From: DATAGZ01 sp036263455
GTDB lineage: Bacteria; Pseudomonadota; Alphaproteobacteria; Dongiales; Dongiaceae
NCBI GenBank assembly: GCA_036263455.1
Contig: DATAGZ010000011.1
Coordinates: forward strand, 62,001-126,000
Length of the DNA: 64,000 bases
Direction: 5' to 3'
Below, one piece after another: positions 34,491 to 43,027 of this stretch. A program made the translations under genes and the position numbers. Below the pieces are notes generated by a model, which searched no databases, was not told the DNA's origin, and worked only from the letters and a program-made list of their open reading frames with translations. Numbering within the stretch: the first letter of the stretch is position 1; each line of letters starts with the position of its first letter.

Positions 34491-35507
34491 ATGATAACCA
34501 AATATATGCAGAAAGGGGCGGCGATAACGGCGTTGCGGCAGGGCGGCTGGGTAGAGCTCGGCCATTGGGGACGCATGGCCGCGGTGGAAACCGTGGAGGA
34601 GGTTCCCGCGAGCGCAATGCTCCTGATGCCCGCTATTCCGCCTCATGCCGAGGAGGGCCGGCGGATCGCCAACAGCCATATACTCGCGAGCCCATCGCAG
34701 CCCCTATCGCTGATTTCCTTGCGCCAATTTCCGGAGACCGTGCCTCCGTTCGAGTTCGTCGATCCGAGCGAATCTGACCGCAAGATACTTTCGGCAGCCG
34801 TTGCCTTGCTGAAAGCGAGTGCGCTGCTGCCAGTCGCGCTGATTGAACGGGGCTCCCATCTTCCCGCCACCCTCTCGCTCCCGGAGGCTGTGGTCGACAA
34901 TCTCATTGAGAGCGGCCCGGGCGTATGGCGGGAAGTCACGCGCGCCCCCATCCCCCTGCCTCAAGGCATGGCGAACATGGTGGCATTCCGTCCCGCCGAT
35001 GGCGGACTCGAACAGATTCTTCTTATTTTCGGCAATCCTCGACCCGAGGGCGCGCCACTGGTTCGTCTCCATTCGCAATGTTTCACCGGCGATGTCCTGC
35101 ACAGCCAGCGCTGCGATTGCGGAGAGCAGCTCGAAGGCGCGCTGGAGCGGCTCGCGCAAGAAAAAGAGGGGGGCATTCTTATTTATTTGACCCAGGAAGG
35201 CCGCGGCATCGGCCTTACCAACAAGCTGCGCGCTTATCGCCTTCAGGATCAGGGGTTGGATACGCTCGATGCCAATCTGCGCCTCGGTTTCGGCGCGGAC
35301 GAACGGGAATATGCCGCCGCCGCCGCCCTGCTGAAGGCAATGGGCTTCATGCGCATCACTCTGCTGAGCAATAACCCCGCCAAGGCCGAGGCCTTGCGCG
35401 CCCAGGGAATCGAGGTTGTCGGCATGGCGCGTCACGCCTTCCCTGCCAACCGGCATAACCGTTCTTATCTCGCCACCAAGGCGAAGCGGTTTGGCCACCT
35501 GTTCTGA
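34491..35507 (+). CDS. ribA: GTP cyclohydrolase II with N-terminal extension
   Basis: RibA opens GTP to start riboflavin synthesis. Residues about 170-338 hold the catalytic domain: VRLHSQCFTGDVLHSQRCDCGEQL (three zinc cysteines), YLTQEGRGIGLTNKLRAYRLQD, TLDANLRLGFGADEREYAAAA and LLSNNPAKAEAL. The first about 160 residues are extra compared with the about 200-residue stand-alone enzyme. They do not show the RibB motifs, so this is not an intact RibBA fusion; similar extended RibA forms occur in alphaproteobacteria as far as I recall. Confidence 0.9.
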   Translation: MITKYMQKGAAITALRQGGWVELGHWGRMAAVETVEEVPASAMLLMPAIPPHAEEGRRIANSHILASPSQPLSLISLRQFPETVPPFEFVDPSESDRKILSAAVALLKASALLPVALIERGSHLPATLSLPEAVVDNLIESGPGVWREVTRAPIPLPQGMANMVAFRPADGGLEQILLIFGNPRPEGAPLVRLHSQCFTGDVLHSQRCDCGEQLEGALERLAQEKEGGILIYLTQEGRGIGLTNKLRAYRLQDQGLDTLDANLRLGFGADEREYAAAAALLKAMGFMRITLLSNNPAKAEALRAQGIEVVGMARHAFPANRHNRSYLATKAKRFGHLF

Positions 35508-36182
35508 TCAGGCCGTCTGTTCCGATGAGATGCGGGGACCGAAGATCGCGGAACCCACGCGTACAAAGGTTGCACCCAGCGCGATGGCGTCGGCATAATC
35601 GCCGCTCATTCCCATGCTCAGCTCTCTAAGACCATACCCGTCGGCCATCTTGGCAAGCAGTGCAAAATAGGCCCCAGGATGCTTGTCGGCGGGCGGGATC
35701 GCCATCAGGCCGGCAATGGAAAGGCCGATCCTCCGACAATGATTCAGCAGTGCCGCGGTCTCCGCAATTGGGACGCCACTCTTCTGCGGCTCCTCGCCGA
35801 TATTCACCTGAACCAACAGACGCGGCCGGCGATCCTGGCGCTTCATCTCCGCCGCCAATGAATCGGCAAGCTTGGGGCGGTCGATTGTATGGATGACATC
35901 CGCTATGGCCACGGCCTCCTTGACCTTGTTGGTCTGCAACGGTCCGATGAGGTGCAGCGTCAGGTCCGGCCAATCCTGGCGCAGGGATGGAAACTTCGCT
36001 TGGGCTTCCTGGACGCGGTTTTCGCCGAAATGGCGCTGACCTGCTTCCAGCGCCGCGACGATATCCGGTACTTTCCTGGTTTTGGACACGGCGATTAAGG
36101 TAATGTCCTCGGGCAACCGCCCCCAGCGTCTCGCCTCCTGGACGATGGCTGCGCGAACGCGCGCGAGATTTTCGGCGATCAT
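35508..36182 (-). CDS. YggS/PLPBP-family pyridoxal phosphate homeostasis protein
   Basis: The 224-residue single-domain fold-type III PLP protein binds PLP without known catalysis and helps PLP homeostasis. The PLP lysine is in LIAVSKTRKVPDI (about 35); also visible are HFGENRVQEAQAKFPSL, HLIGPLQTNKVKEA, VQVNIGEEPQKSGV, GLMAIPP and LSMGMSGDYADAIALGATFVRVGSAIFG. It ends one base after the convergent ribA stop and overlaps the VOC gene by 4 nt. Confidence 0.93.
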   Translation of the reverse strand: MIAENLARVRAAIVQEARRWGRLPEDITLIAVSKTRKVPDIVAALEAGQRHFGENRVQEAQAKFPSLRQDWPDLTLHLIGPLQTNKVKEAVAIADVIHTIDRPKLADSLAAEMKRQDRRPRLLVQVNIGEEPQKSGVPIAETAALLNHCRRIGLSIAGLMAIPPADKHPGAYFALLAKMADGYGLRELSMGMSGDYADAIALGATFVRVGSAIFGPRISSEQTA

Positions 36183-36616
36183 GACGGGAGGCGTGTATTT
36201 CCCGTGGAATCAATGGTCCAGAACGGGTTATGCGCCACCTCCCAGACATAGCCGTCGAGGTCGGTGAAACAGCCATGATGGCCGCCCCAGAAAGTATCCC
36301 CGGCCGGCTTCACGATTGTGGCGCCACTTCGTTCGGCAAGCGTGAGCACCTCCGCCACATCGGCCCTGTCGGAAACGTTGTAGGATAAGGTAAAACCTGG
36401 AAAACCTCGCAGCGTACCCGCGGGCAGCGCAGAATCCTCGGCCAGCGCCTGCCTGCCAAAGAGTGCGAAGACGAAGCCGTTCAACTGGAAAAAGACGACG
36501 TCGGGACCACTTCCCTTGCCTGCCTTCCACCCTAGATTTTCATAAAAGGCCCGCGCGCGGCCGATGTCTTCGACACCCAGAGTGATGCAACTCATGCGCT
36601 GATCGATCCCATCCAT
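36179..36616 (-). CDS. VOC-family (glyoxalase/bleomycin resistance-type) protein
   Basis: The 145-residue product has the paired beta-alpha-beta-beta-beta modules of the vicinal oxygen chelate fold: SCITLGVEDIGRARAFYENLGWK at the start and GCFTDLDGYVWEVAHNPFW near the end, which supply potential metal ligands (Glu in WEVAHNP). The substrate is not predictable. ATG 36616 follows GAGGCGGAG; ATG 36595 (MSCITLG) is an alternative seven codons in. ATGA overlap with the YggS gene. Confidence 0.78.
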   Translation of the reverse strand: MDGIDQRMSCITLGVEDIGRARAFYENLGWKAGKGSGPDVVFFQLNGFVFALFGRQALAEDSALPAGTLRGFPGFTLSYNVSDRADVAEVLTLAERSGATIVKPAGDTFWGGHHGCFTDLDGYVWEVAHNPFWTIDSTGNTRLPS

Positions 36617-36667
36617 CTCCGCCTCGCTTTTCCTGGGCGGCAATATACCGTATATAGGCCAGGCATC

Positions 36668-38446
36668 ATGAAAAAATCTTCCGCTCTTTCTTCCACTCTC
36701 GGCAAGGTTCTTCCTCATATCTGGCCGCGCGGCCATGCTGACATCAAGACGAGAGTCATATTGGCGATGCTCTGCCTGGTGACGGCGAAGATCGCCAACG
36801 TCTTCGTACCGATCTTCTTCAAACAGATCGTCAACAGCTTTACCCATCCGGTGGCAACCATCATTGCCGTACCGGTTGGACTATTCTTGGCCTATGGCGC
36901 GGCGCGTATTCTCTCGCAAGGTTTCAGCGAACTGCGCGATGCATTGTTTGCGCCTGTCGCGCAGCGGGCGATCCGCAAGGTGGCGCTCGAGACCTTCGAG
37001 CACCTCCATAATCTGTCGCTGCGCTTCCACCTCGACCGGCGCACGGGCTCGCTTGCGCGCATCATTGATCGCGGCGCCAAGGGAATAGAATTCCTGAGTT
37101 TCTTCCTTTTGTTCAATATCGTTCCGACGATCCTGGAAATCGCCATGGTGGCGGGGATCCTGTGGTGGCTGTTCGGCTGGAGCTTCGCCGGGGTCACGGT
37201 CGCGACGATCGGGATCTATATTGTCTTCACCCTCAAGCTGACCGATTGGCGCATCGGCCTTAGGCGCGAGATGAACGAGGCCGACCAGGAGGCCGCCGGC
37301 CGCGCGGTCGATGCGCTGCTCAATTACGAAACCGTAAAATATTTCAACAACGAGACTTTCGAGGCGGGGCGCTATGACCGGGCGCTCGGCATCTATGAGC
37401 GGGCCTCAGTCAAGAGTCGCGTCTCCCTCTCCTTCCTCAATATCGGCCAGGCAATCATCATCTCCATCGGTACGGTCGCGCTCATGGTCATGGTGGCCTG
37501 GAGGATCTCGCACAATGTCGCCACGGTTGGGGATCTGGTCATGGTCACCACTTATCTGACACAGCTCTATCTGCCGTTGAATTTCCTGGGCACGGTTTAC
37601 CGTGAGATTCGCCAGGCTCTTATCGATATGGAGGCAATGATCGATCTGCTCCAGGTCGATGTCGAGGTCCGCGACACGCCGGGCGCTCCCGCGCTCAGCG
37701 TGCCGAAGGGCGATATCCGCTTCGAGAACGTTGTTTTCGGCTATGACAAGGACCGGCCTATCCTCAAAGGCGTGTCCTTCCATGTCGAGCCGGGCAAGAC
37801 CGTTGCCATCGTCGGGCCGAGCGGTGCGGGAAAGTCGACCATCTCGCGCCTGCTCTTCCGCTTTTTCGAGCCCCAGCAAGGGCGCATTCTCATCGACGAC
37901 CAGGACATCAACCTGGTGGCACAATCCAGCCTGCGCGGCAGCATCGGTATTGTGCCGCAGGATACGGTGCTGTTCAACGATACGATTGGATACAATATCC
38001 GCTATGGGCAACCCGACGCCGCGCCGGAGGAAGTGGTGCGCGCCGCCGAGCTTGCGCATATCGGCGAATTCATCGACACGCTGCCCGAAGGCTACGAAAC
38101 CCGGGTGGGCGAACGCGGCCTCAAGCTTTCGGGAGGCGAGAAGCAGCGGGTAGCGATCGCCCGCACCATTTTAAAGCGGCCACGCATCCTGCTCTTCGAC
38201 GAGGCGACCTCGGCGCTCGACAGTCGCACTGAGAAGGAGATTCAGGCCAACCTGCGCGACGTCTCGCGCGGTATATCCACCTTGATCATTGCCCACCGCT
38301 TATCCACCATCATCGACGCGCATCAGATTCTGGTGCTCGAGGACGGCAAGATCGTCGAACGGGGAACCCATCAGAATCTGCTGGCCCAGAACGGCCTCTA
38401 TGCCACCATGTGGCACCGCCAGCTGGAACAGGCGCCTGCGCAATAA
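36668..38446 (+). CDS. Atm1-type ABC exporter (permease fused to ATPase)
   Basis: The 592-residue half-transporter resembles mitochondrial Atm1/ABCB7 and the bacterial Atm1 structure from Novosphingobium, which export glutathione derivatives or related sulfur compounds. The membrane domain covers residues about 25-320 with six helices and the RRTGSLARIIDRGAKGIEFL and DALLNYETVKYFNNE segments typical of the Atm1 group. The nucleotide domain has Walker A VGPSGAGKSTISRL (about 383), signature LSGGEKQRVAIARTIL, Walker B ILLFDEATSALD and the H-loop IIAHRLST. meaB starts 3 bases after the stop. Confidence 0.92.
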   Translation: MKKSSALSSTLGKVLPHIWPRGHADIKTRVILAMLCLVTAKIANVFVPIFFKQIVNSFTHPVATIIAVPVGLFLAYGAARILSQGFSELRDALFAPVAQRAIRKVALETFEHLHNLSLRFHLDRRTGSLARIIDRGAKGIEFLSFFLLFNIVPTILEIAMVAGILWWLFGWSFAGVTVATIGIYIVFTLKLTDWRIGLRREMNEADQEAAGRAVDALLNYETVKYFNNETFEAGRYDRALGIYERASVKSRVSLSFLNIGQAIIISIGTVALMVMVAWRISHNVATVGDLVMVTTYLTQLYLPLNFLGTVYREIRQALIDMEAMIDLLQVDVEVRDTPGAPALSVPKGDIRFENVVFGYDKDRPILKGVSFHVEPGKTVAIVGPSGAGKSTISRLLFRFFEPQQGRILIDDQDINLVAQSSLRGSIGIVPQDTVLFNDTIGYNIRYGQPDAAPEEVVRAAELAHIGEFIDTLPEGYETRVGERGLKLSGGEKQRVAIARTILKRPRILLFDEATSALDSRTEKEIQANLRDVSRGISTLIIAHRLSTIIDAHQILVLEDGKIVERGTHQNLLAQNGLYATMWHRQLEQAPAQ

Positions 38447-38449
38447 TCG

Positions 38450-39415
38450 ATGGACGTCTCCAACCTCGCCCATTCGCTTCGTACCGGCAACCGGCGGGCT
38501 CTGGCCAAGGCCGTCACCTTGATCGAATCGCAACGCCCCGAGGACCGGGCGCGCGCGGACGCGCTTCTGGAAGAGGTCCTGCCTTATACCGGCAAGGGCA
38601 AACGGGTCGGCATTTCCGGTCCCCCGGGCGCCGGAAAATCGACGCTGATCGAGGCGCTCGGTCCGCGTCTTCTAGAAGGCGGCCAGAAGCTGGCCATTCT
38701 GGCGATCGATCCAATTTCGCCGATCTCCGGCGGATCTATCCTGGGCGACAAGACGCGCATGGAGCGGCTCGCGCGCCTTCCCAACGTTTTCATCCGCCCG
38801 AGCCCCGGCGACCAAGGCGGCCTTGCCGCACGTTCGCGCGAAACGCTGCTCTTATGCGAAGCGGCTGGGTTCGATTGGATCATCGTCGAGACCATCGGCA
38901 TCGGCCAGTCGGAAATCGCCGTGGCGGGCATGACCGACGCCTTCATTGCCCTGACACCGCCAGGTGCGGGCGACGAATTGCAAGGCATGAAGCGCGGCAT
39001 CATGGAGTTTGCGGATCTGCTGGTCGTTACTAAGGCCGACGGTATCCTGGCCGACCCCGCCGACCTCCTCTGGAGCCACTGCCAACAGGCGCTGCGGATG
39101 GTGCGCCGCCGCCGATCCGAGTGGCAGCCCCGGGCGATCTTGACCTCTGCCGTGAGCGGACGCGGATTGGCCGAACTCGTGGCCAACTTGGATGCCTTCT
39201 TCGCTCAGAACGGGGCCGCCATCGCCGCCGAGCGGCGGCGGCAAAATCTGGCCTGGTTTGAAGCGGAGATAAAGGAAGAATTGCGGCGCGCCTTCTGGAC
39301 CGTACCGAAGGTTCGTCGCGCCCTGCGGGAAATCGAACCCTTGATCGAGCGCATGCGACGCTCTCCGGGCAAGGCCGCGCGCGAACTGGTCCGCCACTTC
39401 ATCCGCGCGACTTGA
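38450..39415 (+). CDS. meaB: MeaB/ArgK-family methylmalonyl-CoA mutase-associated GTPase
   Basis: MeaB is a G3E-type GTPase that guards methylmalonyl-CoA mutase by gating adenosylcobalamin loading and removing damaged cofactor. The 321-residue product has the P-loop GISGPPGAGKSTLIEALG (about 48-65), DPISPISGGSILGDKTRM, the switch region IIVETIGIGQSEIAVAGMTD and LLVVTKADG. The mutase itself is not in the window, but the adenosyltransferase that makes its cofactor is encoded 1.3 kb downstream. Confidence 0.93.
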   Translation: MDVSNLAHSLRTGNRRALAKAVTLIESQRPEDRARADALLEEVLPYTGKGKRVGISGPPGAGKSTLIEALGPRLLEGGQKLAILAIDPISPISGGSILGDKTRMERLARLPNVFIRPSPGDQGGLAARSRETLLLCEAAGFDWIIVETIGIGQSEIAVAGMTDAFIALTPPGAGDELQGMKRGIMEFADLLVVTKADGILADPADLLWSHCQQALRMVRRRRSEWQPRAILTSAVSGRGLAELVANLDAFFAQNGAAIAAERRRQNLAWFEAEIKEELRRAFWTVPKVRRALREIEPLIERMRRSPGKAARELVRHFIRAT

Positions 39416-39439
39416 CATTCCGGCCGGAATTGCTAAAAA
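39412..39439 (+). promoter_or_regulatory. Promoter of rpmB with a palindrome in the spacer
   Basis: A perfect TTGACA (39412-39417) overlaps the meaB stop codon; 16 bases later comes TAAAAA (39434-39439). The spacer carries a perfect 14-base palindrome, ATTCCGGCCGGAAT (39417-39430), which could be an operator. Leader of about 45 bases to the rpmB ATG. Confidence 0.55.
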
Positions 39440-39490
39440 AAAGCGTCGCGAGCGGGTATTCCCCTGGCGCGTTTATCTATGGAGGAGAGT

Positions 39491-39784
39491 ATGGCACGCC
39501 GCTGCGCGCTCACGGGCAAGGGTGTTCAATCGGGACACTCGGTCAGCCACGCCAACAACAAGACCAAGCGTCGTTTTTTGCCTAATCTACAGCAGATTTC
39601 GCTTATCTCGGATATTCTGGGCGAGCGGATCAGCCTGCGCCTCTCCACCAACGCCATTCGCACCGTCGAGCATAATGGCGGTCTGGATGCCTTCCTTCTG
39701 TCCCGCTCTAACGCCACGCTGACCGAGGAGGCGCGCCGCCTCAAGAAACGGATCGAGCGGGCTCAAGCGAAGAGAGCCGCCTGA
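39491..39784 (+). CDS. rpmB: 50S ribosomal protein L28
   Basis: L28 is a structural protein of the large ribosomal subunit. The 97-residue product starts MARRCALTGKGVQSGHSVSHANNKTKRRFLPN and has the longer C-terminal tail typical of alphaproteobacterial L28 (LTEEARRLKKRIERAQAKRA). ATG 39491 follows GGAGGAGAGT. The stop shares a base with the next start (TGATG). Confidence 0.97.
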   Translation: MARRCALTGKGVQSGHSVSHANNKTKRRFLPNLQQISLISDILGERISLRLSTNAIRTVEHNGGLDAFLLSRSNATLTEEARRLKKRIERAQAKRAA

Positions 39785-40545
39785 TGATCGAGGCCGGCCG
39801 ACGTCACGTCATTCAAGGATTGGCCGGCCTGTCCATGGCCTCCATTCTTGCCGATAAGCTCTTGGCCCAGGAAGCCGCCGCTTCCCTGGAGACGATCACA
39901 ATCGCCACGGAACGCGGTAATCCCAGTAAAGGCGCGCTGGCGCGGCCGGCGCAGAAAAATGCTCCTGGCGTGGTGCTAGTTCATGAATTTTGGGGCCTGA
40001 ACGATCAGATAAAGTCCGTCGCGGCCGAACTAGCGCGCCAAGGCTACCTCGCGCTTGCCGTGGACCTCTACGACGGCCAGGTCGCGAGCGACCCGGGCAC
40101 GGCGCGCCAGCTCATGGGCAAGGTCGATCCCGCGCGGGCAACCGATATCCTCGTGCATGCCATCGACTGGATGAAGGCGAACGGCAACGGCAAGGTCGCC
40201 ACGATCGGTTGGTGCTTCGGCGGCGGTTGGTCCCTGCTCGCTTCCCTCGCCCGTCCTGTCGATGCGACGGTGATCTATTACGGTAAGTGCGATTTGCCCG
40301 CCGAGAAGCTGGCCAGCCTCAAGGGTCCCGTGCTCGGACATTTCGCCGAGCGCGACCAATGGATCAATCCCGCCATGGTCCAAGGATTCGAGTCCGAGAT
40401 GAAAAAAGCCAACAAGACCGTGACGGCCTATGAATATCCCGCCGATCACGCCTTCGCCAATCCGACCGGCGCGAATTACGACAAGCCGGATGCGCAGCTC
40501 GCCTGGCAGCGCACTTTGGATTTCCTCAAAGCGAATCTCGGGTGA
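39784..40545 (+). CDS. Dienelactone hydrolase-family protein with export signal
   Basis: The 253-residue alpha/beta hydrolase has the Cys nucleophile elbow of dienelactone hydrolases, GWCFGGGWS (about residues 140-148), the Asp in AERDQWINP and the His in YPADHAFANP. The family opens dienelactone in chloroaromatic breakdown, but many members have other ester substrates. The N-terminus (GRRHVIQGLAGLSMASILADKLLAQ) has an Arg pair and hydrophobic stretch resembling a Tat signal. It is coupled to rpmB by TGATG and to the next gene by GTGA. Confidence 0.82.
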   Translation: MIEAGRRHVIQGLAGLSMASILADKLLAQEAAASLETITIATERGNPSKGALARPAQKNAPGVVLVHEFWGLNDQIKSVAAELARQGYLALAVDLYDGQVASDPGTARQLMGKVDPARATDILVHAIDWMKANGNGKVATIGWCFGGGWSLLASLARPVDATVIYYGKCDLPAEKLASLKGPVLGHFAERDQWINPAMVQGFESEMKKANKTVTAYEYPADHAFANPTGANYDKPDAQLAWQRTLDFLKANLG

Positions 40546-40733
40546 ACAGTTTCTTTTTCGTCCTCTCCCTGATCTTTCTGGCGCTAACCCTGGGGATCCT
40601 CTTTGCCGGCCTGTTCGGCATGAGCAGCGGCGGTGAATTCAATAAAAAATACGGCAATATGCTGATGCGCGCGCGTATCTATGCCCACGCCGCGACGATC
40701 GGCTCTTTTATCCTTTATCTCATCACGCGCTAG
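40542..40733 (+). CDS. HIG1-like twin-transmembrane protein
   Basis: The 63-residue product has two membrane helices (FFFVLSLIFLALTLGILFAGL and ATIGSFILYLI) joined by GGEFNKKYGNMLMRARIYAH, the signature of the HIG1-type 'twin transmembrane' proteins found beside the cobalamin adenosyltransferase and etfBA in alphaproteobacteria. HIG1 relatives associate with respiratory complexes in mitochondria; the bacterial role is unclear. The GTG start at 40542 overlaps the previous stop. Confidence 0.78.
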   Translation: MNSFFFVLSLIFLALTLGILFAGLFGMSSGGEFNKKYGNMLMRARIYAHAATIGSFILYLITR

Positions 40734-40741
40734 GCGCGCGG

Positions 40742-41296
40742 ATGGTACGGCTTACAAAAATCTACACGCGAACTGGCGATGACGGCACTACTGCTCTGGG
40801 CGATACGACGCGCGTGGCAAAGGATCATCCGCGCATCGATGTGGTCGGCGAGCTGGACGAGGCCAATGCGGCGCTGAGCCTGGCGCGCACGCTGCAGGCT
40901 CCTGTTTCTCCCCTGCTGCCGCTTCTGGTTCGGATCCAAAACGACCTCTTCGATTGCGGGGCGGATCTCTGCCGGCCCGGCGAGGACGGGCTGCGCATGA
41001 CCGCACGACAGACGGAATGGCTCGAGGAACGTATCGACGAGATCAACGCCACGCTCGCACCGCTGACCTCCTTCATCTTCCCGGGCGCCGGAACCGGCGG
41101 CGCGAGCCTGCATCTCGCCCGCGCGGTGGTGCGCCGGGCGGAGCGGCGCGCCATCTCGATGGCGAAAAATGAACCGCTCAATCACCACGCGCTCACCTAT
41201 CTCAACCGCCTCTCCGACCTGCTGTTCGTCATGGCGCGGGCGGCCGACGCCGTCGGTGAGGAGCTGCTCTGGGTGCCGGGCAAATACCGATTTTGA
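40742..41296 (+). CDS. Cob(I)alamin adenosyltransferase, PduO type
   Basis: The enzyme transfers the adenosyl group of ATP to cob(I)alamin to make adenosylcobalamin. The 184-residue product has the PduO/MMAB-type ATP motif KIYTRTGDDGTTALGDTTRV at the N-terminus, VVGELDEANAALSLAR, the QNDLFDCGADL segment and the conserved ARAVVRRAERRA and LNRLSDLLFVMAR helices. Together with meaB it implies B12-dependent methylmalonyl-CoA mutase activity. Confidence 0.93.
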   Translation: MVRLTKIYTRTGDDGTTALGDTTRVAKDHPRIDVVGELDEANAALSLARTLQAPVSPLLPLLVRIQNDLFDCGADLCRPGEDGLRMTARQTEWLEERIDEINATLAPLTSFIFPGAGTGGASLHLARAVVRRAERRAISMAKNEPLNHHALTYLNRLSDLLFVMARAADAVGEELLWVPGKYRF

Positions 41297-41339
41297 CTTT
41301 GCCGGCGCCTTTTCCTATGGTGCCCAGCTCGAGGGGCAC

Positions 41340-42092
41340 ATGAAAATATGCGTGGCGGTGAAACGCGTCATCGATGCGAATGTCAAGATCCGCGTCAAGG
41401 CGGATCAGACCGGCGTCGAGCTGACCAATGTCAAAATGGCGATGAACCCATTCGACGAGATCGGAGTCGAGGAGGCGGTCAGGCTCAGGGAAGCCGGCAC
41501 GGCCACCGAGATCGTCGCTATTTCCATCGGCGGCGCGGCCTGCCAGGAAACGCTCCGCACCGCATTGGCCATGGGCGCGGACCGCGCGGTACATGTCGAG
41601 ACGGACTTATCCCTCGAGCCGCTTGCGGTCGCCAAGGCGCTCAAGCAGGTCGCCGAGCGCGAGCAGCCTACGCTCTTCATCCTGGGCAAGCAGGCCATCG
41701 ACGATGATGCCAACCAGACCGGCCAAATGCTCGCCGCCTTGCTCGGCTGGGCGCAGGGGACCTTTGCCTCCAAGCTGGAATTTTCCGAACCTGGCCGCAT
41801 TCGCCTTACCCGCGAGGTCGATGGCGGATCGGAAATTCTCTCGCTCGCTCTGCCGGCGGTCGTCACGACCGATTTGCGGCTCAATGAGCCGCGCTACGCC
41901 TCGCTGCCAAACATCATGAAGGCCAAGAAAAAGCCCATCGACAAGATCTCCCTCGCCGACCTCGGTGTCGACGGCGCGCCCCGGCTCAAAATCCTCAAGA
42001 TCGCCGAACCGCCGAAACGGCAAGGCGGGGTCAAGCTGGGCAATGTCGGCGAATTAGTCGACCGTCTCCGTAACGAAGCCAAGGTGCTGTGA
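41340..42092 (+). CDS. etfB: Electron transfer flavoprotein beta subunit
   Basis: EtfB with EtfA carries electrons from acyl-CoA, sarcosine, dimethylglycine and trimethylamine dehydrogenases to the quinone pool through ETF dehydrogenase. The 250-residue product starts MKICVAVKRVIDANVKIRVK and contains NPFDEIGVEEAVRLRE, GKQAIDDDANQTGQMLAALL and the LPAVVTTDLRLNEPRYASLPNIMKAKKK signature. ATG 41340 follows GAGGGG. TGATG overlap with etfA. Confidence 0.96.
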   Translation: MKICVAVKRVIDANVKIRVKADQTGVELTNVKMAMNPFDEIGVEEAVRLREAGTATEIVAISIGGAACQETLRTALAMGADRAVHVETDLSLEPLAVAKALKQVAEREQPTLFILGKQAIDDDANQTGQMLAALLGWAQGTFASKLEFSEPGRIRLTREVDGGSEILSLALPAVVTTDLRLNEPRYASLPNIMKAKKKPIDKISLADLGVDGAPRLKILKIAEPPKRQGGVKLGNVGELVDRLRNEAKVL

Positions 42093-43027
42093 TGCGTGCC
42101 GCCGTCTTTGTCGAGCAAGAAGCAGGGCAGGTTAAAGAGGCCTCCCTCCATGCCATTTCGGCCGCGCGGGCGCTGGGCGCGCCGGTGGATCTCATCCTGT
42201 GCGGGTCAGCGGCGAACGCGGCTGCCCAGCAGGTCAGGAAGGTCGACGGCATCGCCAGGATCCGCGTAGCCGAAGGCGAGACCGCCTCATTGCTACTTGC
42301 CGAAAATGCAGCCGCCTTGCTTGAGGGGATCGCGGCCGATTACACCCACATCCTCGCCGCGGCCACCTCGGTCGGCAAGAATATCCTTCCCCGGCTTGCA
42401 GCATTGCTGGACGTTCAACAGATCTCGGAGGTTGTCGCCATCGAATCGCCCGAGCGTTTCGTTCGCCCGATCTATGCCGGCAATGCGCTCGCCACGGTCG
42501 AAAGCAGCGATCGGATCAAAATCTTGAGCGTGCGCATGACCGCCTTCGAGGCCGTATCGCTGGAAGGCAATGGCGAGGCCGCCATCGAAGCGCTGTCCCC
42601 GCCCACCCTGTCCCCCCTGAGCGGATTTATCGGAGAGCAGCTCTCGCGCTCTGAGCGCCCCGATTTGACCTCGGCCCGCATCGTCGTATCGGGTGGCAGG
42701 GGCATGGGAAGCGGCGAGAATTTCAAGCTGCTCGAGGAACTCGCCGACAAGCTCGGGGCTGCGGTAGGCGCGAGCCGCGCGGCCGTCGATGCCGGTTTTG
42801 TCCCCAACGATTACCAGGTGGGCCAGACCGGCAAGATCGTCGCGCCCGATCTTTATATCGCGGTCGGAATCTCCGGAGCGATCCAGCATCTCGCCGGCAT
42901 GAAGGACAGCAAGGTCATCGTCGCCATCAACAAGGACGAGGAGGCACCCATCTTCCAAATCGCCGATTACGGATTGGTGGGCGATCTTTTCATGCTGGTA
43001 CCCGAATTGACCGCGGCCTTGAAATGA
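42092..43027 (+). CDS. etfA: Electron transfer flavoprotein alpha subunit
   Basis: EtfA holds the FAD of ETF. The 311-residue product has the C-terminal FAD-binding domain with VVSGGRGMGSGENFKLLEELA, GASRAAVDAGFVPNDYQVGQTGKIVAPDLYIAVGISGAIQHLAGM and NKDEEAPIFQIADYGLVGDLF. ATG 42092 shares the A of the etfB TGA (a GTG one codon earlier is possible). ATGA overlap with hbd. In this window the likely electron donors are the DMGDH-like and TMADH-like enzymes as well as acyl-CoA dehydrogenases. Confidence 0.96.
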   Translation: MRAAVFVEQEAGQVKEASLHAISAARALGAPVDLILCGSAANAAAQQVRKVDGIARIRVAEGETASLLLAENAAALLEGIAADYTHILAAATSVGKNILPRLAALLDVQQISEVVAIESPERFVRPIYAGNALATVESSDRIKILSVRMTAFEAVSLEGNGEAAIEALSPPTLSPLSGFIGEQLSRSERPDLTSARIVVSGGRGMGSGENFKLLEELADKLGAAVGASRAAVDAGFVPNDYQVGQTGKIVAPDLYIAVGISGAIQHLAGMKDSKVIVAINKDEEAPIFQIADYGLVGDLFMLVPELTAALK

